This document shows, in pieces, positions 51,692-59,364 of a DNA stretch of 64,000 nucleotides. Origin of the DNA: CAZQRW01 sp964596115. GTDB taxonomy: Bacteria; Hydrothermota; UBA3072; B12-G15. Below the pieces are notes generated by a model that saw only the letters and a program-made list of their open reading frames with translations, was not told the origin of the DNA and did no database searches. Location: positions 10,486 through 74,485 of the forward strand of contig CAZQRW010000003.1 in assembly GCA_964596115.1 (NCBI GenBank). The letters are read 5' to 3'. How positions within the stretch are numbered: position 1 is the stretch's first letter; each line of letters begins with the position of its first letter. Position numbers and translations under genes: made by a program.

Positions 51692-52668
51692 TGAGTTTTG
51701 GTCAATATCTTGGTATAGAATACGTTTTAACTATGTTTATTATGCTTGTTTATGCGGCATCATTAAAAAAATCGGGTTTATTTGATATTTTCTTTCAAGA
51801 AGTTTTTAAGAGGACAGGACCTAAGACTGGGTTTTTAATCGTTTTGACAATTATATATTTTTTCTCCCCTCTTTTTTTAATACCTGTTTTAATAGGTAGC
51901 ATACAGGATATTAGTATGAGGTATAAAAATAAGAATATAGCTCTTTCTATCTTATTGTCTGCCTTAACATTTGGTAGTGTCATTTTGCCTTTCGGTAATC
52001 CCAGAAATTTTTATTATATTATTTATTATAAGAGCGTTAATGGGACTCCGCTCTTTTTTTCAGAGTTTTTAAGAATTATGTTCCCTATTTGGATTATGAT
52101 GTACTTTGTAATTTTATTTACCGCAATCATTGTTTTAAAACCAGAGCTTAATGGTGAAATTAGTTTAAGAAGCAAAAAGTTTAGATACAAAGAAATAATT
52201 TTTGTAAGTTTTCTTCTTATATTTATTATTGCATATGCGATGGGGAAGATGAATTTTCTTGGATTCTTTTTTGTGACTGGATTTTTCATTTTTACATTTG
52301 TTGGGAAGGATACATTAAAGAAGGTTGAATGGTGGATGTTAATTCCTATCTCACTATCGATACCATTAGGAATACTTATTTTTACACATCCAGTGAAAAT
52401 GACAGGTATTTTTACATATCTTGTCACATTTTTCTCTTCAGGGATAATCACTTCTGATGTTTCTACTTTTATTTTTCCATATCCCCTTGCGAAACCAATT
52501 AATTTCCTGTATGGTATATCGGCAGGTGCTACGTTTGGTATATTAGGTTCTAGTTTAAGTATTTATTTATGGAAGAAGGGACGGGTGAAGCCCGATATGA
52601 GGACTTTATTTATTATTTCAGCACTGGCTTTTTTGGTGGGCTTAATTATAATTATTATATGGAGGTGA
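51688..52668 (+). CDS. Multi-TM protein, possibly a half-size ArsB/CitMHS-type transporter
   Basis: A 326-residue membrane protein with about nine or ten hydrophobic segments, for example TMFIMLVYAASL, GFLIVLTIIYFFSPLFLIPVLI, IMFPIWIMMYFVILFTAIIV and FIISALAFLVGLIIIIIW. The segment FGSVILPFGNPRNFYYIIYY resembles the TPIGNPxN motif of the ion transporter superfamily (ArsB, NhaD, SLC13), and GTPLFFSEFLRIMFPIW fits the helix after it. The protein is shorter than the usual ~430 residues. Substrate unknown. It lies between thpR and recA with tight spacing (4-nt overlap, 4-nt gap), so it is a true gene of the operon. Confidence 0.7.
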   Translation: MMSFGQYLGIEYVLTMFIMLVYAASLKKSGLFDIFFQEVFKRTGPKTGFLIVLTIIYFFSPLFLIPVLIGSIQDISMRYKNKNIALSILLSALTFGSVILPFGNPRNFYYIIYYKSVNGTPLFFSEFLRIMFPIWIMMYFVILFTAIIVLKPELNGEISLRSKKFRYKEIIFVSFLLIFIIAYAMGKMNFLGFFFVTGFFIFTFVGKDTLKKVEWWMLIPISLSIPLGILIFTHPVKMTGIFTYLVTFFSSGIITSDVSTFIFPYPLAKPINFLYGISAGATFGILGSSLSIYLWKKGRVKPDMRTLFIISALAFLVGLIIIIIWR

Positions 52669-52672
52669 AAGT

Positions 52673-53695
52673 ATGGAAGAAAAGAAAAAAAAGGCAATAG
52701 AAGAAGCAATGAAGCAAATTGAGAGACAGTTTGGCAAGGGAGCTGTAATGGTCCTGGGTGGGAAGGAGATTGTTCAGGTTGATGTTATTCCTACCGGTTC
52801 TATCTCACTTGATTATGCACTGGGTGTTGGGGGGGTGCCACGGGGTAGGGTGGTGGAGATATTTGGTCAGGAGGCCTCAGGTAAAACTACCCTTGCCCTT
52901 CATATCATAGCCCAGGCACAGAGGTTGGGTGGTGCTGCGGCATTTATAGATGCTGAGCATGCACTTGATCCAGCTTATGCAAAAGTCCTTGGGGTTGATG
53001 TAGACGATTTATTAATTTCACAACCAGATACAGGGGAGCAGGCGTTGGAAATCGCGGAAATGCTCACGAGAAGTGCTGCTGTCGACCTAATTGTTGTTGA
53101 CTCAGTTGCTGCCCTTGTTCCAAAGGCTGAAATCGAGGGTGAAATGGGGGATTCTCATATAGGGCTTCAAGCAAGATTGATGTCACAGGCACTTAGGAAA
53201 TTAACAGGTGTTTTGAGTAAATCTTCCACCTGTGCAATTTTTGTAAACCAGGTAAGGTATAAGATAGGTGTAATGTTTGGTAATCCCTTGACGACACCTG
53301 GGGGGCTTGCATTGAAATTTCATACTTCAGTAAGATTGGAAATTAAACATATAGGTTCTTTGAAAGAAGGTGATAATAGTGTTGGAATAAGGGTACAGGT
53401 TAAGGTTGTAAAAAATAAACTCGCCCCTCCTTTTAAAACTGCCCAGTTTGATATAATATATGGTGAGGGAATCTCAAGGGAAGGGGAACTTCTCGACCTT
53501 GGCGTACAGAATGGCGTGGTTATAAAATCAGGTGCCTGGTATACATATAGAGAGGAAAAGCTTGGTCAGGGAAAAGAAAATGCTCGAAGGTTTTTGAAGG
53601 AAAACAAAGACATTGCTGAAAAAATAGAGGGTGAAATAAAGGAGAAGTTAGGTATTGGAGGAGAAAAGGCTAAGACTGAACAGGATAAAGAATAA
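52673..53695 (+). CDS. recA: Recombinase RecA
   Basis: DNA strand-exchange ATPase. The 340-residue protein has Walker A GQEASGKTT (65-73), RLGGAAAFIDAEHALDP, VDLIVVDSVAALVPKAEIEGEMGD (Walker B and L1) and FVNQVRYKIGVMFGNPLTTPGG (L2 region). GGAGGTGAAAGT precedes ATG 52673. The acidic C-terminal tail is short. recX starts within its 3' end. No LexA box was recognised, as the gene is internal to an operon. Confidence 0.96.
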   Translation: MEEKKKKAIEEAMKQIERQFGKGAVMVLGGKEIVQVDVIPTGSISLDYALGVGGVPRGRVVEIFGQEASGKTTLALHIIAQAQRLGGAAAFIDAEHALDPAYAKVLGVDVDDLLISQPDTGEQALEIAEMLTRSAAVDLIVVDSVAALVPKAEIEGEMGDSHIGLQARLMSQALRKLTGVLSKSSTCAIFVNQVRYKIGVMFGNPLTTPGGLALKFHTSVRLEIKHIGSLKEGDNSVGIRVQVKVVKNKLAPPFKTAQFDIIYGEGISREGELLDLGVQNGVVIKSGAWYTYREEKLGQGKENARRFLKENKDIAEKIEGEIKEKLGIGGEKAKTEQDKE

Positions 53696-54242
53696 ATACC
53701 AGGTTTTTTATGAAGATAAATTAATCGGTGAATTCCCTGTAAGACTCATAAATAAGATAGGTATAAAAGATGAAAAAATTGATGAGGAAAGATTTCTTCA
53801 AATTTTAAGTGATTATTTTATTCCTTACACCAAGGAAAGGGTATTAAGACTTATTACTTATAGGCAGAGAAGTAAGGAAGAAATAAGAAGATACCTTAAC
53901 AGGCATAAATTCTCAAAAGATATAGCAGATGCCATAATAAAAGATTTTACACGGGCAGGATTGATAGATGACGTTTCTTTTGCCGAATTTTTTGCCCTTT
54001 CAAGATTTCGAATGAAACCTGTAGGTAAATTTTATATAGAACAAGAACTAAAAAAGAAGGGCATTTCATCTGATATTATTCACCGTATACTTTCCAATTA
54101 CGATGAGGAAGAAGCCCTTAAGAATGCATATGAAAGGGCAAAAAAAATATATCCCGATAACAAAGAAAAGAAGATCCAGTTTCTTATGAGAAGGGGTTTT
54201 GATATTTCAATGATTTTTGAAATTATTAATGAAAAAATGTAA
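53655..54242 (+). CDS. recX: Regulatory protein RecX
   Basis: Binds RecA filaments and limits their activity. The 195-residue protein shows the three-helix repeats: RVLRLITYRQRSKEEIRRYL, ADAIIKDFTRAGLIDDVSFAEFFALSR, RMKPVGKFYIEQELKKKGIS and the final KKIQFLMRRGFDISMI. The only conventional start is TTG 53655, 41 nt inside recA, preceded by GGTATT and followed by GAGGAG; the exact start is uncertain. It is the last gene of the 18-kb operon. Confidence 0.88.
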   Translation: MEEKRLRLNRIKNKYQVFYEDKLIGEFPVRLINKIGIKDEKIDEERFLQILSDYFIPYTKERVLRLITYRQRSKEEIRRYLNRHKFSKDIADAIIKDFTRAGLIDDVSFAEFFALSRFRMKPVGKFYIEQELKKKGISSDIIHRILSNYDEEEALKNAYERAKKIYPDNKEKKIQFLMRRGFDISMIFEIINEKM

Positions 54243-54358
54243 TTCGTGAATTGTGAGAATAGACAATAACTACGATATTATCCTCTCAGAGAGATACAGG
54301 GATTGAATTTATATTGCCATTAATCAGAGTGAAAAATAGAATATAGGATAAAAAGGAT

Positions 54359-54383
54359 TACCCGGGGGCATCGCCCCCGGGTA
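54359..54383 (-). terminator. Strong GC hairpin terminating the porin transcript
   Basis: Perfect 11-bp stem TACCCGGGGGC / GCCCCCGGGTA with a 3-nt loop. On the minus strand it is followed by ATCCTTTTTATCC. It may also end the recX transcript from the other side, though the + strand lacks a T-run. Confidence 0.8.
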
Positions 54384-54394
54384 AAAAGGATTGA

Positions 54395-55603
54395 TCAAAA
54401 TCCCTTTGCGACAAACAGGTATCCTGCCATCATAGGATCTGTGCCTGTGAAATAGTCCCCAGGCATCCAGTATCCACCAGTAGCACCAATGGAGAATTCC
54501 TTATTCAGATTTAATGATGCATAGAGGGCTATCTCATTACCCATTGCATTGGGCGTACCCTGTACAGTTTTATACATAAAGTAGTCAGCACGAATGCTGA
54601 ATGCGGCAGCATCGTAACCAATATGTCCATTGATCACATTGAGGTTCGGTGTCACAAGATTAAATCCATAAGGGCTCCAGAGTGTGTAGGCAGGACCAAA
54701 TCCTACCCATCCCTTATAAAAATCATTGGGATAGGGACCGTATGTTGGAGAGCCATAATCCTCATTCTCCGCAGTAGCAGGGTCATCACCTGAGAAATAG
54801 TAGTATCCACCACCCACTGTAACAGGGGTAAATGTATAGTTAAGTCTTGCTGAATAATACATACCCTTGTAATCAACAGGTGTAGCTGCGCCATTATTTC
54901 CCATCATCATTGCAAAATCACCAGTGTAGGAGAGACCCTTCATCGGTGAACCAGCAGAACGGACGCCTACCCACATTGGCTTATCATCACCCTCTGATCT
55001 CAGGAAGCCAAAACCATTGACCTCAACGTTGCCTTCCATAAGCTTAACGGTAGCCCATACACCGCTAAGATCCTGATCAGGTGGAGGTGTTCCTGCTGTA
55101 CCCATCAACATATAACCCATACCACCATTCTCTATAGCCCTGTAGGTGAAAAGATCAATACCCATCATATCGGTATTCACATTGATCTTTACACCTGTAA
55201 ATCCATCCTCGCCACCATCAAAGGCAATGTCACCATAAGCCATAGGGATAATACCCACAGTAAATCCTACAGGGGTATCAAATAGATTCTGTGCACTAAC
55301 ATAGGCATGCATAATATGAGCGCCCATTCCAGCAACACCACTACCCAGTATAGGATGCATACCGTAGTTACCCCAGTCACCAATCCTGACAAGGGCAGTT
55401 ACACCATTGCCAAAGTCAGCAGTTGCATTTAAATCTCCGTGAATATAATAGTGCATATCTCCGTCTGCAACACTCGAGTTAAAATCTGCATTCTGCCACA
55501 TAAATGCATAATCATAGAAAAGACCATGCCATTCAACAGTTACTCCCTGAACTGAAAATGTAGCAAGTAGAGTAATAGCTAAAATAGCCATTAATTTCTT
55601 CAT
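54395..55603 (-). CDS. Predicted outer-membrane beta-barrel porin
   Basis: A 402-residue secreted protein with signal peptide MKKLMAILAITLLATFSVQG. The mature part is rich in G, Y and alternating hydrophobic strands (GMYYSARLNYTFTPVTVGGGYYYF, FSIRADYFMYKTV, SIGATGGYWMPGDYF) and ends with a terminal Phe (YLFVAKGF), the usual signal for barrel insertion. I start at ATG 55603, which follows GGGAGG; the frame opens 4 codons earlier. It follows cyclase gene 1 by about 34 nt, so the two are co-transcribed. Its role is probably uptake of the substrate handled by the exported cyclases. No named porin family is assigned. Confidence 0.82.
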   Translation of the reverse strand: MKKLMAILAITLLATFSVQGVTVEWHGLFYDYAFMWQNADFNSSVADGDMHYYIHGDLNATADFGNGVTALVRIGDWGNYGMHPILGSGVAGMGAHIMHAYVSAQNLFDTPVGFTVGIIPMAYGDIAFDGGEDGFTGVKINVNTDMMGIDLFTYRAIENGGMGYMLMGTAGTPPPDQDLSGVWATVKLMEGNVEVNGFGFLRSEGDDKPMWVGVRSAGSPMKGLSYTGDFAMMMGNNGAATPVDYKGMYYSARLNYTFTPVTVGGGYYYFSGDDPATAENEDYGSPTYGPYPNDFYKGWVGFGPAYTLWSPYGFNLVTPNLNVINGHIGYDAAAFSIRADYFMYKTVQGTPNAMGNEIALYASLNLNKEFSIGATGGYWMPGDYFTGTDPMMAGYLFVAKGF

Positions 55604-55637
55604 AAAACCTCCCAATTTAGATTTAATGTTAACAGTA

Positions 55638-56567
55638 TTATCTTACCCTCATTCCTGCAGTTTCATCCCAATGGAGTGGTTTGTCAAATTTAGGAAGTGG
55701 TGCACCAGGGACTTCCTTTATAGATACACCATATTTCCAATTAGGTGGGCATACTGCGATATAACGTGCATAACCACCAGCTCCATTTTTTGGCTTTGCA
55801 AATCCTATTACTATTAATGCACCAGCCTCAGGGACCTTGTCAAGATTTGTTACACCCTCTGCCTGGCAATAATGGTTATGCATAAGCCAATATTCACCTT
55901 CAAGTGATGCAGTGGTATCTGTATCAAGTGGTTCGTGACCATGGAATAATATATGTCTCTCCAAATGAAGGAACTTTATGGCATCAAGACCGACACCAGC
56001 AAAGGGGAATTCGTCACATTTTTTCTTATCAGGCCATCTCTTTGACCAATCAGAACGAACCATCACTACAGAGCCAGCGGGTATTTTGCCGTGCTTTGCT
56101 TCCCAATCCTTGATATCCTGAACAGAACAATGATAACCAGGATCCTTAGCCACCTTGTCATGGATATCTATTACTACAAGGGGTCTTATCGCATAGGTTG
56201 CAGGAAGGTCACTTATAGTTGCTGCATATGGTTCCCAGTGAGCAGGTGGGTCTAACTGTGTCCCATACTGGTCAGTTGGGATATAGTAAGCTGTAGCAAT
56301 AAATCCATGTTCCTTGTAGGTAAATACCTGGCCCTTTTTGACATAACCTGGCATTTCTTTACCAGCCTTGGCGGGGTAAAATTTTGCATTACCAAAGCCT
56401 ACCCAGACAGGGATCGTAGGGGTCATATCATGCGTCAAATCCACATACTTTGCATTCACGAAGTACTTGTTATACACCTTCCATAACGGATAACCTCTTC
56501 CATGGACGTTCACAGAAATCCCGAACAACAAAACAACAGCACCAACAACATAAAACCTTCTGGACAT
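55638..56567 (-). CDS. Exported cyclase-family hydrolase, copy 1
   Basis: A 309-residue protein with signal peptide MSRRFYVVGAVVLLFGISVNVHG and a cyclase-family fold (PF04199-type: kynurenine formamidase, isatin hydrolase). The family motif HxGTHxDxPxH is present as DQYGTQLDPPAH (99-110): both histidines of HxGTH are Gln (Q100, Q104), while D106 and H110 are kept. AGSVVMVRSDWSKRW and HILFHGHEPLDTD are further family blocks. The metal site is therefore altered or differently built. ATG 56567 follows AAGGAGG; GTG 56573 is in frame but overlaps that site. It is a paralogue of the gene at 56789 and has its own promoter. Confidence 0.85.
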   Translation of the reverse strand: MSRRFYVVGAVVLLFGISVNVHGRGYPLWKVYNKYFVNAKYVDLTHDMTPTIPVWVGFGNAKFYPAKAGKEMPGYVKKGQVFTYKEHGFIATAYYIPTDQYGTQLDPPAHWEPYAATISDLPATYAIRPLVVIDIHDKVAKDPGYHCSVQDIKDWEAKHGKIPAGSVVMVRSDWSKRWPDKKKCDEFPFAGVGLDAIKFLHLERHILFHGHEPLDTDTTASLEGEYWLMHNHYCQAEGVTNLDKVPEAGALIVIGFAKPKNGAGGYARYIAVCPPNWKYGVSIKEVPGAPLPKFDKPLHWDETAGMRVR

Positions 56568-56573
56568 GAACAC

Positions 56574-56700
56574 CTCCTTAGTTTGTTTTCACGGATTTAC
56601 ATCTTTCCTGTTATCTTTTCTCATCGCACCTCCTTGTTATTTATTTTTACTTTCTGTTATGATAGACGAAGCAACCAACATATCTATCTGCTTCCCTGTA
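56574..56700 (-). other. Leader of cyclase gene 1, shared with copy 2
   Basis: A ~130-nt untranslated region. It holds a second AACAAGGAGGTGCGATGAG element (about 56613-56640) about 50 nt before the true ribosome site. It could open an 11-codon frame, MRKDNRKDVNP. The same element, AACAAGGAGGTGCTATGAG, follows metS ahead of copy 2, so the leader was duplicated with the gene. Confidence 0.55.
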
Positions 56701-56709
56701 TTTTTAGAA

Positions 56710-56738
56710 ATTTTAAGTAAAAATAAAAAATTTGTCAA
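56710..56738 (-). promoter_or_regulatory. Promoter of cyclase gene 1 and porin
   Basis: Minus strand TTGACA (56733-56738), 17-nt spacer of mostly A/T, TAAAAT (56710-56715). The spacer and -10 closely resemble the hom promoter at 61837-61865. Confidence 0.7.
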
Positions 56739-56788
56739 GTGTTTTTTTAGTATTATCGATTGCAAAATTCCACAGGAAAATCATATTA

Positions 56789-57715
56789 TTATCTCGTTCT
56801 ATAACCCTTTGTTTCATCGTAATAGAGTGGTTTGTCATATGTCGGAAGAGGATACCCTGGATTTTCTTTTATAGATACACCATATTTCCAATCAGGCGGG
56901 CAGATAGCGATATATCTTGCATAAGAACCTGTACCGCCCAGGAATTTTGGGAAACCAACTGCAATAAGGGCACCAGCCTCTGGAACCTTGTCAAGATTTG
57001 TTACGCCCTCTGCCTGTGTAAAGTTCTGATGTAAGATCCATGCTTCACTGGCAAAATTACTTGTAGTATCAGTGTCCAAACATTCATGTCCGTGGAATAA
57101 TATATGCCTTTGTTCATGGAGGAATTTTACAGCCTCGAGGCATATGCCAGGAAGATGAGATTCAAATGCTTCTCTATCGTCCCATTTCTTTGACCAATCA
57201 GAACGAATCATTACCACAGAGCCTGCTGGTATTTTGCCGTGCTTTGCTTCCCAGGCCTTTATGTCTTTGATCTGACAGTGATAATCGGGTTCCTTTTCTG
57301 TCTGTTTATGGACATCTATTACTACAAGTGGCCTTATGACATATGTAACTGGTATCTTATCTTGTGTGGTTCCATATGGGTTGAAATGTGCTGGTGCATC
57401 TAATTGCGTCCCCATTTGATCGGTTGGCAAATAGTAAGCATTACAACAAAAACCATGCTTTTTGTAATTGAAAACCTCACCTTTTTTTGCAAAACCTGGC
57501 ACCTCAACACCACATTTGGTAGCGTAGAACTTCGGTTGCCCAAATCCTTTCCAAATTGACATATAGGGAGTGATTGTGTGACTTAAGTCTACAAGCTTTG
57601 CATTTTCGAAATACTTGTAGTACACATTCCATAATGGATACTTTGTTGCATAGACGTTCACAGAAATTCCGAATAACATAACTACTACACCACATACATA
57701 AAACCTTTTGGACAT
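56789..57715 (-). CDS. Exported cyclase-family hydrolase, copy 2
   Basis: A 308-residue paralogue of the gene at 55638, clearly similar along its whole length and with the same residue numbering. It has signal peptide MSKRFYVCGVVVMLFGISVN and the altered motif DQMGTQLDAPAH (99-110), again with Gln at both HxGTH histidine positions and D106/H110 kept. AGSVVMIRSDWSKKW, HILFHGHECLDTD and EGVTNLDKVPEAGALI are shared nearly word for word. ATG 57715 follows AAGGAGG. It is the last gene of the hom-ALDH-NSS-metS unit. Keeping two diverged exported copies suggests related but distinct substrates. Confidence 0.85.
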   Translation of the reverse strand: MSKRFYVCGVVVMLFGISVNVYATKYPLWNVYYKYFENAKLVDLSHTITPYMSIWKGFGQPKFYATKCGVEVPGFAKKGEVFNYKKHGFCCNAYYLPTDQMGTQLDAPAHFNPYGTTQDKIPVTYVIRPLVVIDVHKQTEKEPDYHCQIKDIKAWEAKHGKIPAGSVVMIRSDWSKKWDDREAFESHLPGICLEAVKFLHEQRHILFHGHECLDTDTTSNFASEAWILHQNFTQAEGVTNLDKVPEAGALIAVGFPKFLGGTGSYARYIAICPPDWKYGVSIKENPGYPLPTYDKPLYYDETKGYRTR

Positions 57716-57794
57716 AAACACCTCCTTACGTTTGTTTTTACAGATTTAAAACTCTCCTTTCATCATTATCATCTTACCTCATAGCACCTCCTTG

Positions 57795-57890
57795 TTATTT
57801 GTGTTTCATTGCCCTTGATATAAAATAGGCAAGGCCACCGTATAGAATCACAACACCTATGACGAGCATAGCTATAGCAGATGCATTCAT
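57795..57890 (-). CDS. MetS-like small subunit of an NSS transporter
   Basis: A 31-residue ORF: MNASAIAMLVIGVVILYGG, then LAYFISRAMKHK. It is a single membrane helix with a basic end, with the size and pattern of MetS, the small subunit needed by the MetPS amino-acid transporter of Corynebacterium. Its ATG shares a base with the stop of the NSS transporter (TAATG), and AGGAGG precedes it. Position, coupling and sequence all agree. It is shorter than gene finders usually report. Confidence 0.82.
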   Translation of the reverse strand: MNASAIAMLVIGVVILYGGLAYFISRAMKHK

Positions 57891-59353
57891 TATTCCTCCT
57901 TACCTTTTATTTTCATTAAGACTACAGATAGAATGATAAATAGAGCCACTATACCAAATCCCACGAATGAGACCCAGCCTGGATATCCACCGTATCCCTT
58001 TCTTACAGTGTTTATGATCTCCATTACGAGTGAGATACCCAGAATTATTGGCGTAATTATCATTATACAGACATCCCACCACCTGCCTATCTTTACTTCA
58101 GAAACACTGTTAACATATTCCCTCATCTTCGATGCCTTAATTACATATCCTACAACTATTGCTTCCAGCAGTCCCACCAATGTTAAAATATATGAGCAGG
58201 TAAAATGGTCAAAGATATCAATCCAGTAATAACCCGCACGAGTGGTAAAAAACAATCCCCCCAAAAATCCAAAAATTACAACGATGGGTAGTATAAATTT
58301 TCTCGGGAATTTCCATTTATCCATAAAACCTGCGGTAAATGGCTCCACCTGGGATATTTGGGAATCAATCCCAAGTGTTAAAAGTAATATAAAGAAAATC
58401 ACACCAAAGAAGGCAGCCCCAAAAGGTAAAAGAGATATTGTAGTTGGATAAGTGATAAATGCCAGACCGATGCCACTTGATGCTACCTGAGGTACTGTGA
58501 CACCCTTTGCCACGGCAAGATATCCGAGGGTGGAGAATACTGCAAATCCAGCAAAGAATGCTGTGCCACAGTTTGCAAGTGATGTTATGAACGCATTATT
58601 TGCTATATCCGAATCCTTCGGAAGGTAACTGGAATAGATTATAAGAGACCCCATTCCAAGACTCAGGGTAAAAAATATCTGGCCATATGCAGCAAGCCAT
58701 GGTTCCGGATTCAGCAGGGACTTAAAATTAGGTGTAAGGTAGTAATTTAAACCATCAACAGCACCCGGTAGGGTCAGACCCCTGACAACCATTATAATCA
58801 GGATTACCCAGGGGATTGAAACTGTCCAGTAGATTTCTTTACCTATGCTTTTTGTTCCCCTTCTCAGGTAGTTATAAGACCACAGCCATGTTAATGCAAG
58901 ACCAATAATAATCATCCAGTTAAGTCCCCCCAATTGACCGGGACCTGAAGAAATATGAAGGAATTTATTAAAGAAGAATGCATTTGGGTTTGCTCCCCAC
59001 ATTGCCTTAACAGAAAATACGATGTAATTCCATATCCATCCCATTATTACTGAGTAATATAGGAAAATAGACATAACAGCAAAGAGGGCAAGCCAGCCAA
59101 TCCATTCCAATCCCTTTTTGATCTTTGCAAATGCTAAGGGTGCTCCGCCCTGTGCCATCCTCCCAAGCCCAAATTCAACAATTACAAGTGGTATACCAGC
59201 TGTAATAAGTGCAATAAAATAAGGAATTAAAAAGGCACCTCCTCCATACCGATAGGTAATATACGGAAACCTCCATACATTACCAAGGCCAATTGCAGCA
59301 CCTATTGATGCAAATAGAAAATCAGACCTTCTATTCCATCTTTCTCTTTCCAT
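57890..59353 (-). CDS. Neurotransmitter:sodium symporter (NSS) family amino-acid transporter
   Basis: A 487-residue LeuT-fold transporter with about eleven to twelve membrane segments. The NSS signature in TM1 is ASIGAAIGLGNVWRFPYITY followed by YGGGAFLIPY, and TM6-8 include FFTLSLGMGSLIIYSSY and LTLGIDSQISQVEPF. These transporters import amino acids with sodium. I start at ATG 59353 because AAAGGAGAG lies just ahead; GTG 59368 is in frame but falls within the ALDH stop region. A MetS-like subunit follows immediately, so the pair is likely a MetPS-type system. Likely substrates are neutral amino acids, unproven. Confidence 0.9.
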   Translation of the reverse strand: MERERWNRRSDFLFASIGAAIGLGNVWRFPYITYRYGGGAFLIPYFIALITAGIPLVIVEFGLGRMAQGGAPLAFAKIKKGLEWIGWLALFAVMSIFLYYSVIMGWIWNYIVFSVKAMWGANPNAFFFNKFLHISSGPGQLGGLNWMIIIGLALTWLWSYNYLRRGTKSIGKEIYWTVSIPWVILIIMVVRGLTLPGAVDGLNYYLTPNFKSLLNPEPWLAAYGQIFFTLSLGMGSLIIYSSYLPKDSDIANNAFITSLANCGTAFFAGFAVFSTLGYLAVAKGVTVPQVASSGIGLAFITYPTTISLLPFGAAFFGVIFFILLLTLGIDSQISQVEPFTAGFMDKWKFPRKFILPIVVIFGFLGGLFFTTRAGYYWIDIFDHFTCSYILTLVGLLEAIVVGYVIKASKMREYVNSVSEVKIGRWWDVCIMIITPIILGISLVMEIINTVRKGYGGYPGWVSFVGFGIVALFIILSVVLMKIKGKEE

Positions 59354-59364
59354 ATTCTCTCCTT

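Noticed and set aside
55638..56567. Tat export of the cyclases, suggested by SRRF in copy 1
   Set aside because: Copy 2 has SKRF, and neither has the F-L-K of a Tat motif; a Sec signal fits both better.
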